From Lates calcarifer (Eukaryota; Chordata; Actinopteri; Centropomidae): 64,000 bases of DNA. Position 1 is the stretch's first letter, and each line of letters starts with the position of its first letter. Both the position numbers and the translations under genes were made by a program. The notes beneath the pieces are model-generated. The model ran no database searches, was not told where the DNA came from, and saw nothing but the letters and a program-made list of their open reading frames with translations. The stretch covers positions 62,001 through 126,000 of the forward strand of contig NC_066852.1 in NCBI RefSeq assembly GCF_001640805.2. Reading direction: 5' to 3'. Below are positions 23,001 to 34,916 of the stretch, piece after piece.

Positions 23001-24774
23001 AACTGTGTAACTGCTTGGTTGAAAGAAGACTGGACATTAGTTATTCTAGTACTTCTTGAGGTCTGAAAATTAACTTATTCAAATTCATTATTTGTCACTG
23101 AGATGAATGTTACCTTATCCGAAGGTTTCCTGAGGCGTTTGAGGAACTGCACATGGTGCTTCAGGCTTTCATATTCTAATTTATTTTCCTCATAACTTGC
23201 AAATTGCATTAAGTCTAATAAGCAGGTTAAAACATTATTATTTCCAGGGTTGCTTCATCATTGTGACATGATATACTGTATATAGTTTCTCAGAGAGGGG
23301 GAGGAAATTGCCAATAAACTGGTTAGAGAGAAAGAGGGGAACATCAGGCATGACTCTGTGGTCAAAACAGTAGCAGGCTTTTGCAGGATTTCACAATAAA
23401 AGTCAACATTTTTATCTTGAATTATCACTCCAGTTCTGTGGGAGAAATGATAAACTATCTATGGATGAATTAGAGCAAAATTTATCCAAGATTTAAATCA
23501 GAAAATTCAAATTTACCAAGATAAAGACAAAGAAGAGGAAAGGTGAGCTTGAGGGATGAGATACTGTAAGAGAAGGAGAGGAAACAAGGAGACAGGAAAG
23601 GAGGCATTTTAATCCTGAAGTCAGCAACAAATCACACACTAATGGGCCTGCACACACACACACACACCACTTCCCCACCTCTTTCTCTTTTTGAAAACAA
23701 TCTGCAAACACAAGCAGAAAACACAACAATAGCCTATTAAATGAAATGGTTTCCATTCATATCTCTGTCTATCTACAATACTCCTCAGCAGATATTTGCA
23801 GATAAATAAATGTTTTCCTTCCTGTCAGCTCAGTAATCAATCATTAATTCACCAATACAATAAAACCTGTTTCCATTCTATGTAAATGAGGTTATTGTGC
23901 ATGTTGAAGCAGGGATCTATAGCTTTTGTCCGGCAGTGAAAGGAGTCCTGGGGGCCTATATTTGTCATCCAATAAACCTCTAAAACTCACCAACAGGACA
24001 GGAAGACCCCCTCCACCTCCACCTCCCACCACCTTCCTCCTCCTCCTCCTCCTCAGGCAGCTCATACAATACACTGCTCTCCTACACACCTTGTTGTGTG
24101 TAATTAGATTAGGCTGCACAGACTCCATGTGGCCCACATAAAGACTCCAGCAGCTCGGTTTTTTAATTTTCATTCCTCAGCAGGTTTCTGCAGCTCATTA
24201 AAGTGGCAGTCGTCATGGTTTCGTTTTCAGGATCTTTTTAGTTTTGTTTCCAGCTCTGTCCTTTGATGCCGAACGATGGTGTTTTTGTGTCAATCAAACA
24301 GCGGAGACCGGACCGCGAGTTTTCTGTCAATGTTTGAGTTTGGTCTAATCTGTGTCCCAGTTCTGAAGCACAATTCTGTAATGAATAACTAGTCAACAAG
24401 GCCTGTTATTAAGGAGTTTTCAAAGGATCTAAATGGGCTCGGACTGGTCTTCAGGAGCAGCTGGAGAATTTCTGACCAGTCGATCGGCCCCAAGTGTCAG
24501 GCTGGTGTTAAACAATCCAGAAAAAGAGGCTACAGTCACCTAGAACTGAACTCGAGAACCAACCTTTTCTGTTTGGTTTATCAGTTTCACACTTTTACTG
24601 GGAAGTTTCTCGTGCCTCTGCGATGCAGCTGACATTCAACAAAGTTAAGAGCTTCTTCAAATCATCCTCATTTTATTTAACTGGTTGAACTTTTTTGGCA
24701 TGATGCCTCTGGAGGTACTCGATGTAGCACAGGCACGTAAATATAAACATAGAATAACAGAATTTAATTGACTA

Positions 24775-24835
24775 GATCGGCCTTTTTGTCTCTGATCTTA
24801 CTTGAGTCAGTATCGGATATCAGTACATCCCTAGT
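24775..24835. repeat. Fragment of a fish repeat ending ATCAGTACATCCCTAG
   Basis: AGTATCGGATATCAGTACAT and CCCTAG are the end of a common TATCGG-rich fish repeat. Confidence 0.5.
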
Positions 24836-26137
24836 TACAATCTAAGAAATATGGCTTTACTTTGTTCTGAATTTGGAGGCCTCAGCTAGTGGAGGAGGAG
24901 GAGGAGCTTCGTTTTGTGAGGTCACCAGGCCTCTTGCAAAGTGCATCTTTATCCACCTTTTTACTGCTCATTTTGCAATAAAAAAAAACCAGAGTGGAAA
25001 TCATGGAATTTTGAAAAAATAAAGAGAAGTCTTTACTCCTGGTGCTGAGGTGGATAAAAACAAAATCTCAGTGAATAAATGCTTAAATGTCATTCTGACA
25101 TGTTGGCAACCAAATGGATGGACGGAGTCTTTTCTCAAGAGGTCATCAAACCTAAGTTACGTCAAAGCAACTCAAACTATTTGGTTAAAGTCAGACAAAG
25201 GAACCAACACTGACCATTTCTTCTCTGCAGTATAAGAACATCAAGCTCCTTCCAGCTTTCAGTGTAAATCTAAATCGTCTTTACATTACAGCACAGACCA
25301 CCTCCTTACTGTTACAGCCTGCTGACCATACACCGATACCATCTATCTATTATTCAGCCACACTCGTACAGACAGAGAGTACGAGTAGAGATGCAGCAGA
25401 CTCACAGCCCCTTCTTGGTTTCCCAGTGGCAGGTTTCTATTTAAAGTCCCGAGTGTCAGACCTTCCCACCGGCACATGAATGCAGCATAACGGCTGCAGC
25501 TTTTTGACAGAGGAATCTGAGCTGTAAAGTTATGGCTTCTTTTTTTTCTACGGGGGGAATGTTTGACTGTTAGTCAGGTTTGCAAGAACAAAAACAACAG
25601 TTTGAAGAAATAAACTTGTGAATTAATTACAGGAAAAAAAACGTGGAAAGACCTTAACCTAAAGAAGAGTGCTACTTACACATTATTTTGGGGCAAAGTG
25701 ACCAAACTTTTAATGCAATTTTTTAAAAATCAGATTGTGACCTTGTGATGCACGGTGTAAAGAAATATCAACACAGATCCAATCAATAACCTCAGAAATA
25801 ACACAAACTCCAGAGAGGAGGATGAAACAAGCTGTTTAACGTTGTAAATGATGTAAAAATATATATCATTCCTCACAAAGAGAACGTGCAGGATGACGGT
25901 CAGCGTGATGCCTTCACAGACCTGCAGGGTTCAGTTCAACTGGCTCTGAATGGACGTATGATTAAAGAGAGAGAGAGCGAGGTTACAGTAATCCTCTCCC
26001 TCTCTCGCCCTGCAGGTCGAAGAAAGTGTTGAGCTGGGAGAAAATAAAAAAATTGGGATTTCTCTACACCAGCCAGAGCTGTAACCATGGCAACAAGCAT
26101 CAAAGATTACTATGAGTGGTCGTGCAGGCGTTCGTGG

Positions 26138-26159
26138 ACACACACACACACACACACAC
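26138..26159. repeat. CA microsatellite
   Basis: Pure (CA)11. Others of this size lie at 23651-23667 and 27033-27053. Confidence 0.85.
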
Positions 26160-28767
26160 CAGTATACAGTAGGCTAGTTTAAGGGTAAGTCTGGTATTTT
26201 TTAACCCGGGTTATTTCCCCATGTTTTTGCAACCAGCACACATTGTATGGATTAAAAGGTGAATGTCAGATCAGTTGTTGTTTATCCTTCAGTTCAAACT
26301 GATTAATTATCTGAATGATCAGAAACAAATGGATTTCTCTCAGCTCAGAGTTTCTGGTTGATTGGAGCTGTGGAGTCAGAGTCACGGCTGCTGTCGACAG
26401 CTGTGTTACAGAGTGAAGTTAGCTTGTCTTAATGTCACTGAGACAGTGTTTTACATATGAAGATTCACAGCTGCATATTTTACTGTTTATTTCTCTCTTT
26501 TTATTCAAAGAAAACTGTAACCTCCTCTTTTCTGGTCAACAATGAGAGCGTGATCGTTTGCGGCGTGTTCGGTCGCTGGTAGATTGAAATGTGTAGAATA
26601 AGTGAACACAGCGTACAACATTAATTAAATCACTCAGCGTCTGCTCAGCTTAATGAACACTGTGGTAAAAGAGCAGAAGTTAGAGACTCGTCTGTTTCCA
26701 TACTGAGATGAACGAGGGGAGAGAGAAACTACACATTATGCAGTTTTCATACCCTCGATTAGCATACATCAGCCTGTAGCAGTGGTGTGTGTCTGTGTGC
26801 GTTAGTGTGAGTTTAAGTGTGTGTGCATAGCCAGGTGTCCAAATGTCCCTGTCAGCCAGCTGCCATACAGGAGCAGGAAAAAACGACTGAACACTCACCA
26901 ATAATTACAGGAGGAGAAGCAGAGGAGGAGGAGGAGAGGAAGAGAGGGAGAGAACGACTGCAGACAGCTGGAGAAAGTCGACTGGATAACTATAGACAAT
27001 CCACAACTACAGCTAATTATACACAGCCTGCAACACACACACACACACACACAATCCTCCAGTCAGTTTCCTGGCTGTGAAAACTTCTTTCCTTCAGTCA
27101 GTTTAACTTTAGACCGAAGCAGAGACATAGATCATCTCCAGGTCGTCTGACACACCTGACGCCATCACACCAGGTGAAATCGACTCGTCTCAGTGGAGTC
27201 GCTGTGATGGGTGGATTCAATTGAAGTAAAACAGTCCAAACTAAAACCATTAGAGTTCTACTCTGACCTGTAAATAGGCGCCATTAACTGATAAGGAAGG
27301 TTTAACACTGCAGCACCCCCTACTGGTGAGTTTACTAAACAAATAAATAAACTTTTATTTTTTGAGCATAAGCGGTCTGTAAACAAGTCGCACATCACCA
27401 TGTCTCGAAAAAAATCTCCTATTTCTGGATAACGGCCTGTGTCACTCCAGCAGCCTGAGGAGAAGAGCAGCTAGCATCTGTGCTAACATCAGTGCTAAGC
27501 TACGGGCTTCTCAACTGACGATTTGAATCATCGACATTTAGTGGCCAACCATAAAACACTAGTGGATGAATGATGGTGCGTTCCAGTTGTACTTAGAAGT
27601 CAGAATTTCCAAGTTCCCAGTTAGAAGTTTGAACCTGAACGCCCCTTGAAATAAGGTCTGTGGTTTTAACACAAGCCCAAGACATTTTCAGGTTTGATTC
27701 TCCGACATAAAATGGGTCAGTAAATCCCCCACTCCTGATGTTTGAAGCTTTTACGTGTCTTAAAAAAGGCGGTTGCTAACGAGTGTCTAAATGAGACTAC
27801 AGAGGTTGTCGGGGACGTTAACATGAAAACCCATCTACTCACCAGTCCACCTTTACAGCCTCGTTGTGTTTCTACTCACGCTCTTTCAAACTCTCACTGA
27901 CTTTCTAAGAAGAAAGGCTTTTGTAGAAGAGCTCAGAGCTAAATGAAATGACCAGTTGGAAGCTTAGTGGTGGAGACGTTGACGTCATGTGACCGTGGTG
28001 GTAGTTGGTTTATAGCCTAACATTAAAAAAATCCCATTGTTTTTTTGAGGAGGGAACCAGGCTGATGCTACCTTCAGGGTTGGACTTCAGATCATCCCTG
28101 CAGGACTGTATTATTGTGTCTCCTGAACTTCTGAAATCAAACCCGCTCTTTTAAAAAGAGAGAAAGAAAAAGAAATCGAAACACCTTGTTAATGTCTTTT
28201 CTTCCTCCCGGGTCTTCACCATAATCAAATCCTCACTGCTGTCAATACATCACCGCCAACACACAGCAACACACACTGTGACAGCAGCGCACACACCTGA
28301 TGTACACTGACAGCAGCATCAACACAAACACACACAGTGAGTGACAGCAGTGTCCTCAGGCTGATCCCTGGCTTTTATTTCCATTTGACATAAGTGATGC
28401 TCGGCTGTCTCTCTCTGCGAAACTCAACCAGAAATCATCATGACTTCTGCATTGTTACCGTGACGACCGCTCATCTGTTCACCTGTGTTTGTACCTACAG
28501 GAGGTGGACCGGCAGCCTGCGACGGTGCGTTCGCTGACCAGGCTGGTTTTTTGGCAGGTGTTACTTTATGTAAGAGGAAGAAAAACAAGGTCGTCCAGGA
28601 AAGAAAGAGGAGGATGAATTCAAAAGCTAAAATCCACAAATTCACACAATTTCTCTGCTGATTATTGTCACCAGGGACGAACCTGAACAATAGAACAAGC
28701 CACAAATAACGACAATAAACAGCACAGAGCCTGCGACCGCACTGAGGTAAAGTTACCGAAAGTTGCA

Positions 28768-28895
28768 CAATAACACAAACACACTAACAGATGGAGGCAG
28801 TGGTATTCCAGCAGCTCCTGTTTTTCTGTTCAGTAAAATTCCTGTTTTTGTCGATGGAGTCTGGTAGGGATATATAATGTTTCTGCTTGGTGTAT
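28768..28895. repeat. Fold-back element, copy 5 (right arm)
   Basis: CACTAACAGATGGAGGCAGT through TCCTGTTTTTGTCGATGGAG to a shortened end. Confidence 0.65.
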
Positions 28896-29598
28896 TCATG
28901 TGATGCCTAGTGTTAAGGACTAATGTAGGAAAAGGTACAAAATGGCAGGAACTCTTGAAAAACTGAAAGTCTTGCTATGTTTTCAGCTGTGGCAAGTTAC
29001 AGGAAAATGGTGAGCTCACAAATTCTGTATTTTTTTTAAATCATTCATTCATTATTCATCCATTCAGAAAGAGTTTTCATCTCACTACCACTCCCAGACG
29101 ACCGCAGGATAAATACATGAATGAGGAACCTTAAAGTGAGAGGTTTTCTGACTAGCTGTTCGGTTTGTACTGCTGCCGCCACACCAGATTCACAAACTGT
29201 TCTGTGAAGGAAATCCTTTGTCAAACTAAAACGTCATGTGGCTTACATGAAAATCCACTTCCCGCTGAGCTTTCCTCACTCTGGAGAAGCCTCTCGTCTC
29301 GGGAGCAGCACTTTGTCCACATGATGGTGGATTTCTCCAGAGCTTTAAGTCTAATGTTGCCTGAGGGGGGAGTTTCAGTGAGACGACAGAGATCAACATT
29401 CAACAGGCTCCGGCTCTGATAAAAACCTGAGGTGAAACGCCACATAAACCACCATGGAGGTTTTACACTGAGTCAGCACTGGGCTTTAAGATAATTTTTC
29501 CTTCTTTCAGAGGTCGAATTCTTGGTTTATCAGATTTAATTTTCTTCAAATCTTGCACACTAAAGTTGCTTTACTAGCAGCAAACAGTGTATACCTGG

Positions 29599-30450
29599 TA
29601 TGGGACGATATACGATTTTATCACCCATCGTGATAAAAAACACTTACAATAAGTTGATCGTAGTGAATTTCGGAATAATCATGAATGGAGATAATCACTA
29701 TTATCCTCACGAGTGAGTTAAAAAAATCTGTCCAGCCAACATACAGTCCAGTATTGATTTATTTTGAATCGCCACAAGGGGGAGCTGCTTCTTTCAAGTC
29801 ATTCCAAAATGTCAAGCCAGTCACCAAGGCTGAAGGCTCGGCTCGCCCGCTAAAGAAAAAGCTCCTGTCTCCATGACAACCATCCAGTTCTGTTCAACAA
29901 ACTCCAGGTAAAATTAACTAACATTACTGTCAGTTACTGAACGTAGCAAGTGTTGGTTTAGTTATGCCGTTTTGGTCGCCAGTGAATTAAGCTAACATTA
30001 GCCAGGTAACGTTAACTATGTAGTTAAACAGCAAATAGCTCCGCTGTCTCAGACCAGAGCAGAGTTGTGATCTCTGGAGAATTGACTGCGATTTACTACA
30101 GTTTCTTCTTTAACATGACCTGCAACAAAGCCCAAAAAGAACCGTTCAAATCAATTAGAATTTATTTCATTTGACAGAAAATCCATTTTCTTATTTAACA
30201 TAGCCTATTGTAAGACGTGTACGTATAAAGCTGCGATTTTTATTCATTTTCCTTTACTTTTGCAGGGAGATTTTATTATATTTCCTATCTGTGATGCAAT
30301 AAATAAATGCTTGTTTCTTACCTAAATGTAATGTAAATTGATTTCATTTTAAGAGTTTGAGGCATATTTTCATGATTATTGCAGTAATATTGTTAATCGC
30401 AATTATTTTGGATTGAATAATCGTGACATGAAATGTTCATGTCGTCCCAT
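29599..30450. mobile_element. Non-autonomous DNA element of about 850 bases with inverted ends
   Basis: Left end TATGGGACGATATACG, right end (reversed) CATGGGACGACATGAAC. Both sides carry CGTGAT/AATCG-rich subterminal sequence. The inside shows no transposase. A transposon superfamily cannot be assigned by eye. Confidence 0.55.
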
Positions 30451-31354
30451 GAAACTTTGTTTGGAACTTTGTTAGCAACTAATTTAGAATCGTTACTGTC
30501 TTCTGGTACATTTCGCACTAGAATAATGTGTAAGGGTTTTCCATAAACACCAGCCTTCAAAATTCCTGATTCCTGCTCCTTTTGTGATCATTCAGTGAAC
30601 TGTTTTTGTGTCAGGCGAACCCAAAAATAACCCCTGTCATTGTCTGTGACACAGTCTACAGTATAACTAATCATTAGTAGCAGCTACAGCCGATTAACCT
30701 CTGAACATAGAGTGACATGATCAATTCCCAGGTCCTGCAGAGCTCGTTAAGACTCTTTAAGGATGATTAGGCAGCTGACAGCCAAGGATGACGACGTGAA
30801 ATGTCTCTATAGTCGACTGCGTGTGTTTAAAGTACTGCGATATTTTATTTTTGTATGTATTTGTGCATACATCTATTAGACAGAGACATGTATGTCTCAG
30901 GTGCTCTCAGAGTTAAGCAAGCGTGTGTGTTTAACGTCTTTTCCGCTACTGCTTAATGTTTGATAGGTGGGGGAATGGCGGGTGCTGCCTCATGTATTTT
31001 TAAAGGAAAAGCTAACGCAGGCGCTCTGTGCTTTGTTCTGCCTTTTAGCTGGCCTACTTTAAACTTTTCTTCAACAGCAGCAGCAGCAGCAGAGTCACAT
31101 GTGGACTCCGCTGGGCTGCAGTAAACAACACTTTCACACCTTCTGAAGCACAAGAGGCATCACAGCAAACAATGTACGCTACCAGGCACGAGTTTTAAAC
31201 ACCTCCATTTTTACTCCATCACTGGGCTGCAGGGTTTCTTAGAGAATTCAAGGCTTTTCAAAGCTTTTCAAGGCCTTTAGATACACTGTTTTTTTGTAAA
31301 GGGTTCACACCTACAAAAGCACAAAAGGTTGGGAACCACTAGTTTAACAAATAA

Positions 31355-31670
31355 AAAAATTAACCTGAAACATCGCTGTGTATCATACCAGACTTCATTG
31401 ACAAAAACAGGAATTTTACTGAGCAGAATATGGGAGTCGCTGGCTCAATCTGTTAATGTGTTTGTGTTATGTGGTACTTTTACATATGTAAAGGATCTGA
31501 CTACTTCTTCCACCACTGAGAGTCACACAATAACACAAACATTAAATATTCCAGGAGCTTCTTTGTTCTGCTCTGTAAAATTCCTGTTTTTGTCAGTGGA
31601 GTCTGGTACTGGTATATAGATGTTTCTGGTTAAACAAAAAGAACTTACTCTTTGATAAAAAGGTGTCTTT
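31355..31670. repeat. Fold-back element, copy 6 (both arms)
   Basis: Left arm CCAGACTTCATTGACAAAAA, right arm TTTTTGTCAGTGGAGTCTGG, centre GGATCTGACTACTTCTTCCA. Arms are more diverged than in copies 7 and 8. Confidence 0.7.
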
Positions 31671-32272
31671 AATGTTGTGGCAGACAGTAACACTTTATTT
31701 TACAGGTTGAGGATTTTAGTATCATTTCCAAGAGGTTCCCTGTAAAGAGCTGTGTAATTAGATATTGATTACAGAAAGAGAAAGTGTTGAAATCCAACAC
31801 ACTCCTCGACTGAACAGAGTGCTGACAGTATGTAGCTATTCTAGCTTTTGCACTGTTTGTTTGTTTGTTTATCTGTTTACCATGTGAGCATTTGATTCCA
31901 CATTATAAAGAGGGAAGTACTGCAGAGGGAGTGATAACCTGCTTCTCTTTCAATTAATTCAGGTTATTTGTTTTGTCTCACAGTCTCACCTGTACAGTCA
32001 GGTCTAACCATGAGGAGCCGTAACGTTTGTCTGGAGGGAGGCAAACAATTCAACACATGTAGAGAATAAAGTTTGGAATAACACATGTGTAAGGAAGAAA
32101 TAATTACTTGAGTTTAAGGATTTTTTTCCCACTGTAATTAGCTCAAAATCAAATCAGCAGTTACTGCGAGCGTCGAGGTTCAGATATGATCTGAGCGCCG
32201 TGTCAGTCATCTATAATGCAGAGAAGAAAAAAAAACACACACAGCATCTTAAATACACACAAAAGACTAACC

Positions 32273-32278
<6 letters not shown>

Positions 32279-32316
<38 letters not shown>

Positions 32317-32461
32317 GGTGTGCATTTGTACCTGTGCACTGTACGTACAGTAAGTGTTTGTACAGACATCAATTTATGTTTTTCTAATGTGTGAGTTTCT
32401 GGTGATTAATGTGGACATAAATCATTCAGCTGTACATATGTACGTGCATTAATATTTGTGT

Positions 32462-32505
<44 letters not shown>

Positions 32506-32609
32506 ACCTGAATGTGGTTGTTGTAACTTTTCTGTTAATAACCCTGCGTCAGTTTTTACCCCCGAGTATAAATTATTCAAACATAAACACAAACACACAC
32601 ATTCATGCT

Positions 32610-32652
<43 letters not shown>
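32279..32652. repeat. Three GT arrays in 375 bases
   Basis: 32279-32314, 32457-32504 and 32612-32652, all in the same sense. Confidence 0.9.
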
Positions 32653-33204
32653 CCGTCGTCCGCCCTCCTATCACTCCCGATTTACGAGCTCCACTGTGAA
32701 TAGTTTGATCCATATAAAACTGTTATGGTTTATTGATCGAGGAGATGAATTATGGACGCGGTGTTTAAAGATTCACGTCCTCTGGTGATAAAATATTAAC
32801 CTGGAATTCACAATAGAATAAAATCAATAAAACAGCAATGTTGTTTGTGTAATAAAAGCAGGTTTAAATCTGATGTTTGTTTTATTGTAGTGTAAATCAG
32901 ATGATAATAAATTCAGGGCCTGAGGTGTTACTGTAATGTCCAGGACGACGTTTGTCTCCAGTAAACTCTATGATTATTTTCCCGTGATCCAGGTGCTGTC
33001 AGTCGTTTTTTTTAATTGCACCAAGCTCCAACAGTGAAGTCCTGGGTCAGCTACCAGCAACACAATGTGCAGCTTTTTTTCCTTTGAGTTGAAAATGAAC
33101 TTTTGCTACAACGCTGCCGTCATCAATGTCACGTCTCTCTCATCGACCCCATGTTGGAGATGATCTTCCTTTAAAGAAACGACCACACAAGTCGTTGCAG
33201 CAGC

Positions 33205-33480
33205 TTAACAACCCACAGTAACGTCTTCTGGTAAAGCGACATCTAGTGGCCATAGTAATTATGACATCTATTAAGTAGATGTATAAATAGTGAAAGTCCA
33301 CTGGGATGTTGGGTGACTCTCACTCAGGAGACCTGGGTTTGGTTCCCATTTAAAACCTCAGTTATAGTTGTTTCTTTGCTAAGCTACTTCTCCTAAACCT
33401 AACCTCGTACTTCTTTTGGCCTAAAACTGACCATACAGACACCATTCAATAATGTGTAACTGCATATGTATTATTGTTAC
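33205..33480. repeat. Dispersed repeat with CGACATCTAGTGGC, member 2, with tRNA-like box
   Basis: Matches 4315-4380 and then runs into AGGAGACCTGGGTTTGGTTC, which resembles a B box, suggesting a tRNA-derived SINE origin. No functional tRNA fold is present. Confidence 0.45.
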
Positions 33481-34549
33481 CATGACAACCAAAACAAAAA
33501 CTTGTTTGTTAAATATATCTTTTCTGGATTCACTGGTTGCGAACTCCTCAGGGCCGATACTTTTACACAAACATCAATTCAGCTCTGTGACTATGTCAGC
33601 TGGCAGCTTTGTACCTTTTATATTGAACAGTGAGGCTGAATATCTGTGTTGATATGTCTGTGGACAGATAATGTCACTACGATAGCTTCACAACTGTGAA
33701 AAATGCAGTCGTGAAACTTTACAGGTATGTAGCCGAGATCAAAATGAAGGTTCAGTTTGAAGATGGGTGCAGTCCAACCCAGTGCCAATGGAGAAATGAC
33801 TACAGGATACCCACAGGCATCATGGCAGCTGGTGTTAACAACTTTACAAGAGGGGTTCAAATCAAAGGCAACTGGACTTGGTTTTAGATATTTTTACCTC
33901 TAATCCAGGTGAAATAACCACGACCTGGATGATTGAGAATCTCCACAGACAGTCTAGTTTACCAGTAGAGGAGTAGTCGTGGTATGGCAGTAGTAGTATC
34001 TCTACGAGTACCACTCTCAGCCTCTGAACCCACATGGCCACCTCCTGTCATCTCAATCCACCAGAGAACATGATCGTCTCGGTGTCAATAACCTTTCCCT
34101 CCCCACATCAGCTCCTCTGAGATCGAACGGACCAGACAACACATGCGGACACAGGAAGCCCATAATGCAGCTCAACACATCTTAAAAGGTTTTTAATTGC
34201 CTGAAAGACATTAATCTGTGTCCTAATAAAACAGTCTGCTGCTATCACTCCCATGAGCTCAATTTTCTACTGTAATAATAAAAACCCTTTCACAGGGATG
34301 GACAACCCTGTTTCAGCTTAATGTACATGTTTGTCCTCACTGATTTACTGGTTTAATTATGCACTTAATAACACTGTTCTGAAAGTAGTCCATATCCTTA
34401 ATGGTTCCCAATAACAACTCCAAACTTTACAGCTAAATAGGTCATTTGTCAAACAGGTTTTCACAGTTTTCAGGTAAAACTACTTGAAGGTCAGGGAATG
34501 ATCATGGTCAAACATCAACTTGAAGGAAATGGGAAGCGATCATCTCAAT

Positions 34550-34916
34550 ACATGGGAAGATGAAGAAGTAGCGCTGCCTAATGGCTGTATTCTAACCTCC
34601 TGTCTTATAAACGCAATGATCACTGACGCACTTGGCAAGCAACCATTAGCACCACCACCACCTGCTCCCGGCAAGAAACTGAATTTGGCGCTAAAGAAAA
34701 GAAATGCTAGAAATGCCAGCTAGTTAGCATGCTAACTTCAGTAGAAAACAAGTGATAGAACTAGAAGTAAAACATTGGTGTTGAGACGGCTCTTGGCAAG
34801 TAAAGGAATGAAGTTTGATGCTGAACTCACAACATTTCTTCAAGGACGGTGAGTAATCAGCTTTTGATGCTAAAGTTAGCTATGTAGTGATAGCAAAAAT
34901 CTATACAGCATTTTGT
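34550..34916. mobile_element. Second copy of the TTAA-type element
   Basis: The left half matches 2525-2625 in the same orientation (GAAGAAGTAG...TATTCTAACCTC). The right half matches the start of the 2.26 kb copy in reverse (GATAGCAAAAATCTATACAGC). It contains TTAGCATGCTAAC and diverged edges. Confidence 0.6.

Larger units (their letters stand above)
23001..29598. other. No gene seen in 6.6 kb
   Basis: Short CA and CCT arrays, a repeat fragment at 24775-24835, a GTTCCAGTTGTACT repeat-like segment at 27585-27650 and fold-back copy 5. The minus frame at 28424-28768 (114 codons, hydrophobic middle) has no supporting context. Confidence 0.5.

Noticed and set aside
28424..28768. Minus-strand frame of 114 codons with a hydrophobic middle (LWILAFEFILLFLSW)
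   Set aside because: No splice sites, Kozak support, domain or neighbouring exon, and its end overlaps fold-back copy 5 at 28768.
33300..33370. tRNA-like AGGAGACCTGGGTTTGGTTC
   Set aside because: Only a B-box-like piece is present; no acceptor stem or anticodon arm can be folded. Treated as a possible SINE remnant.
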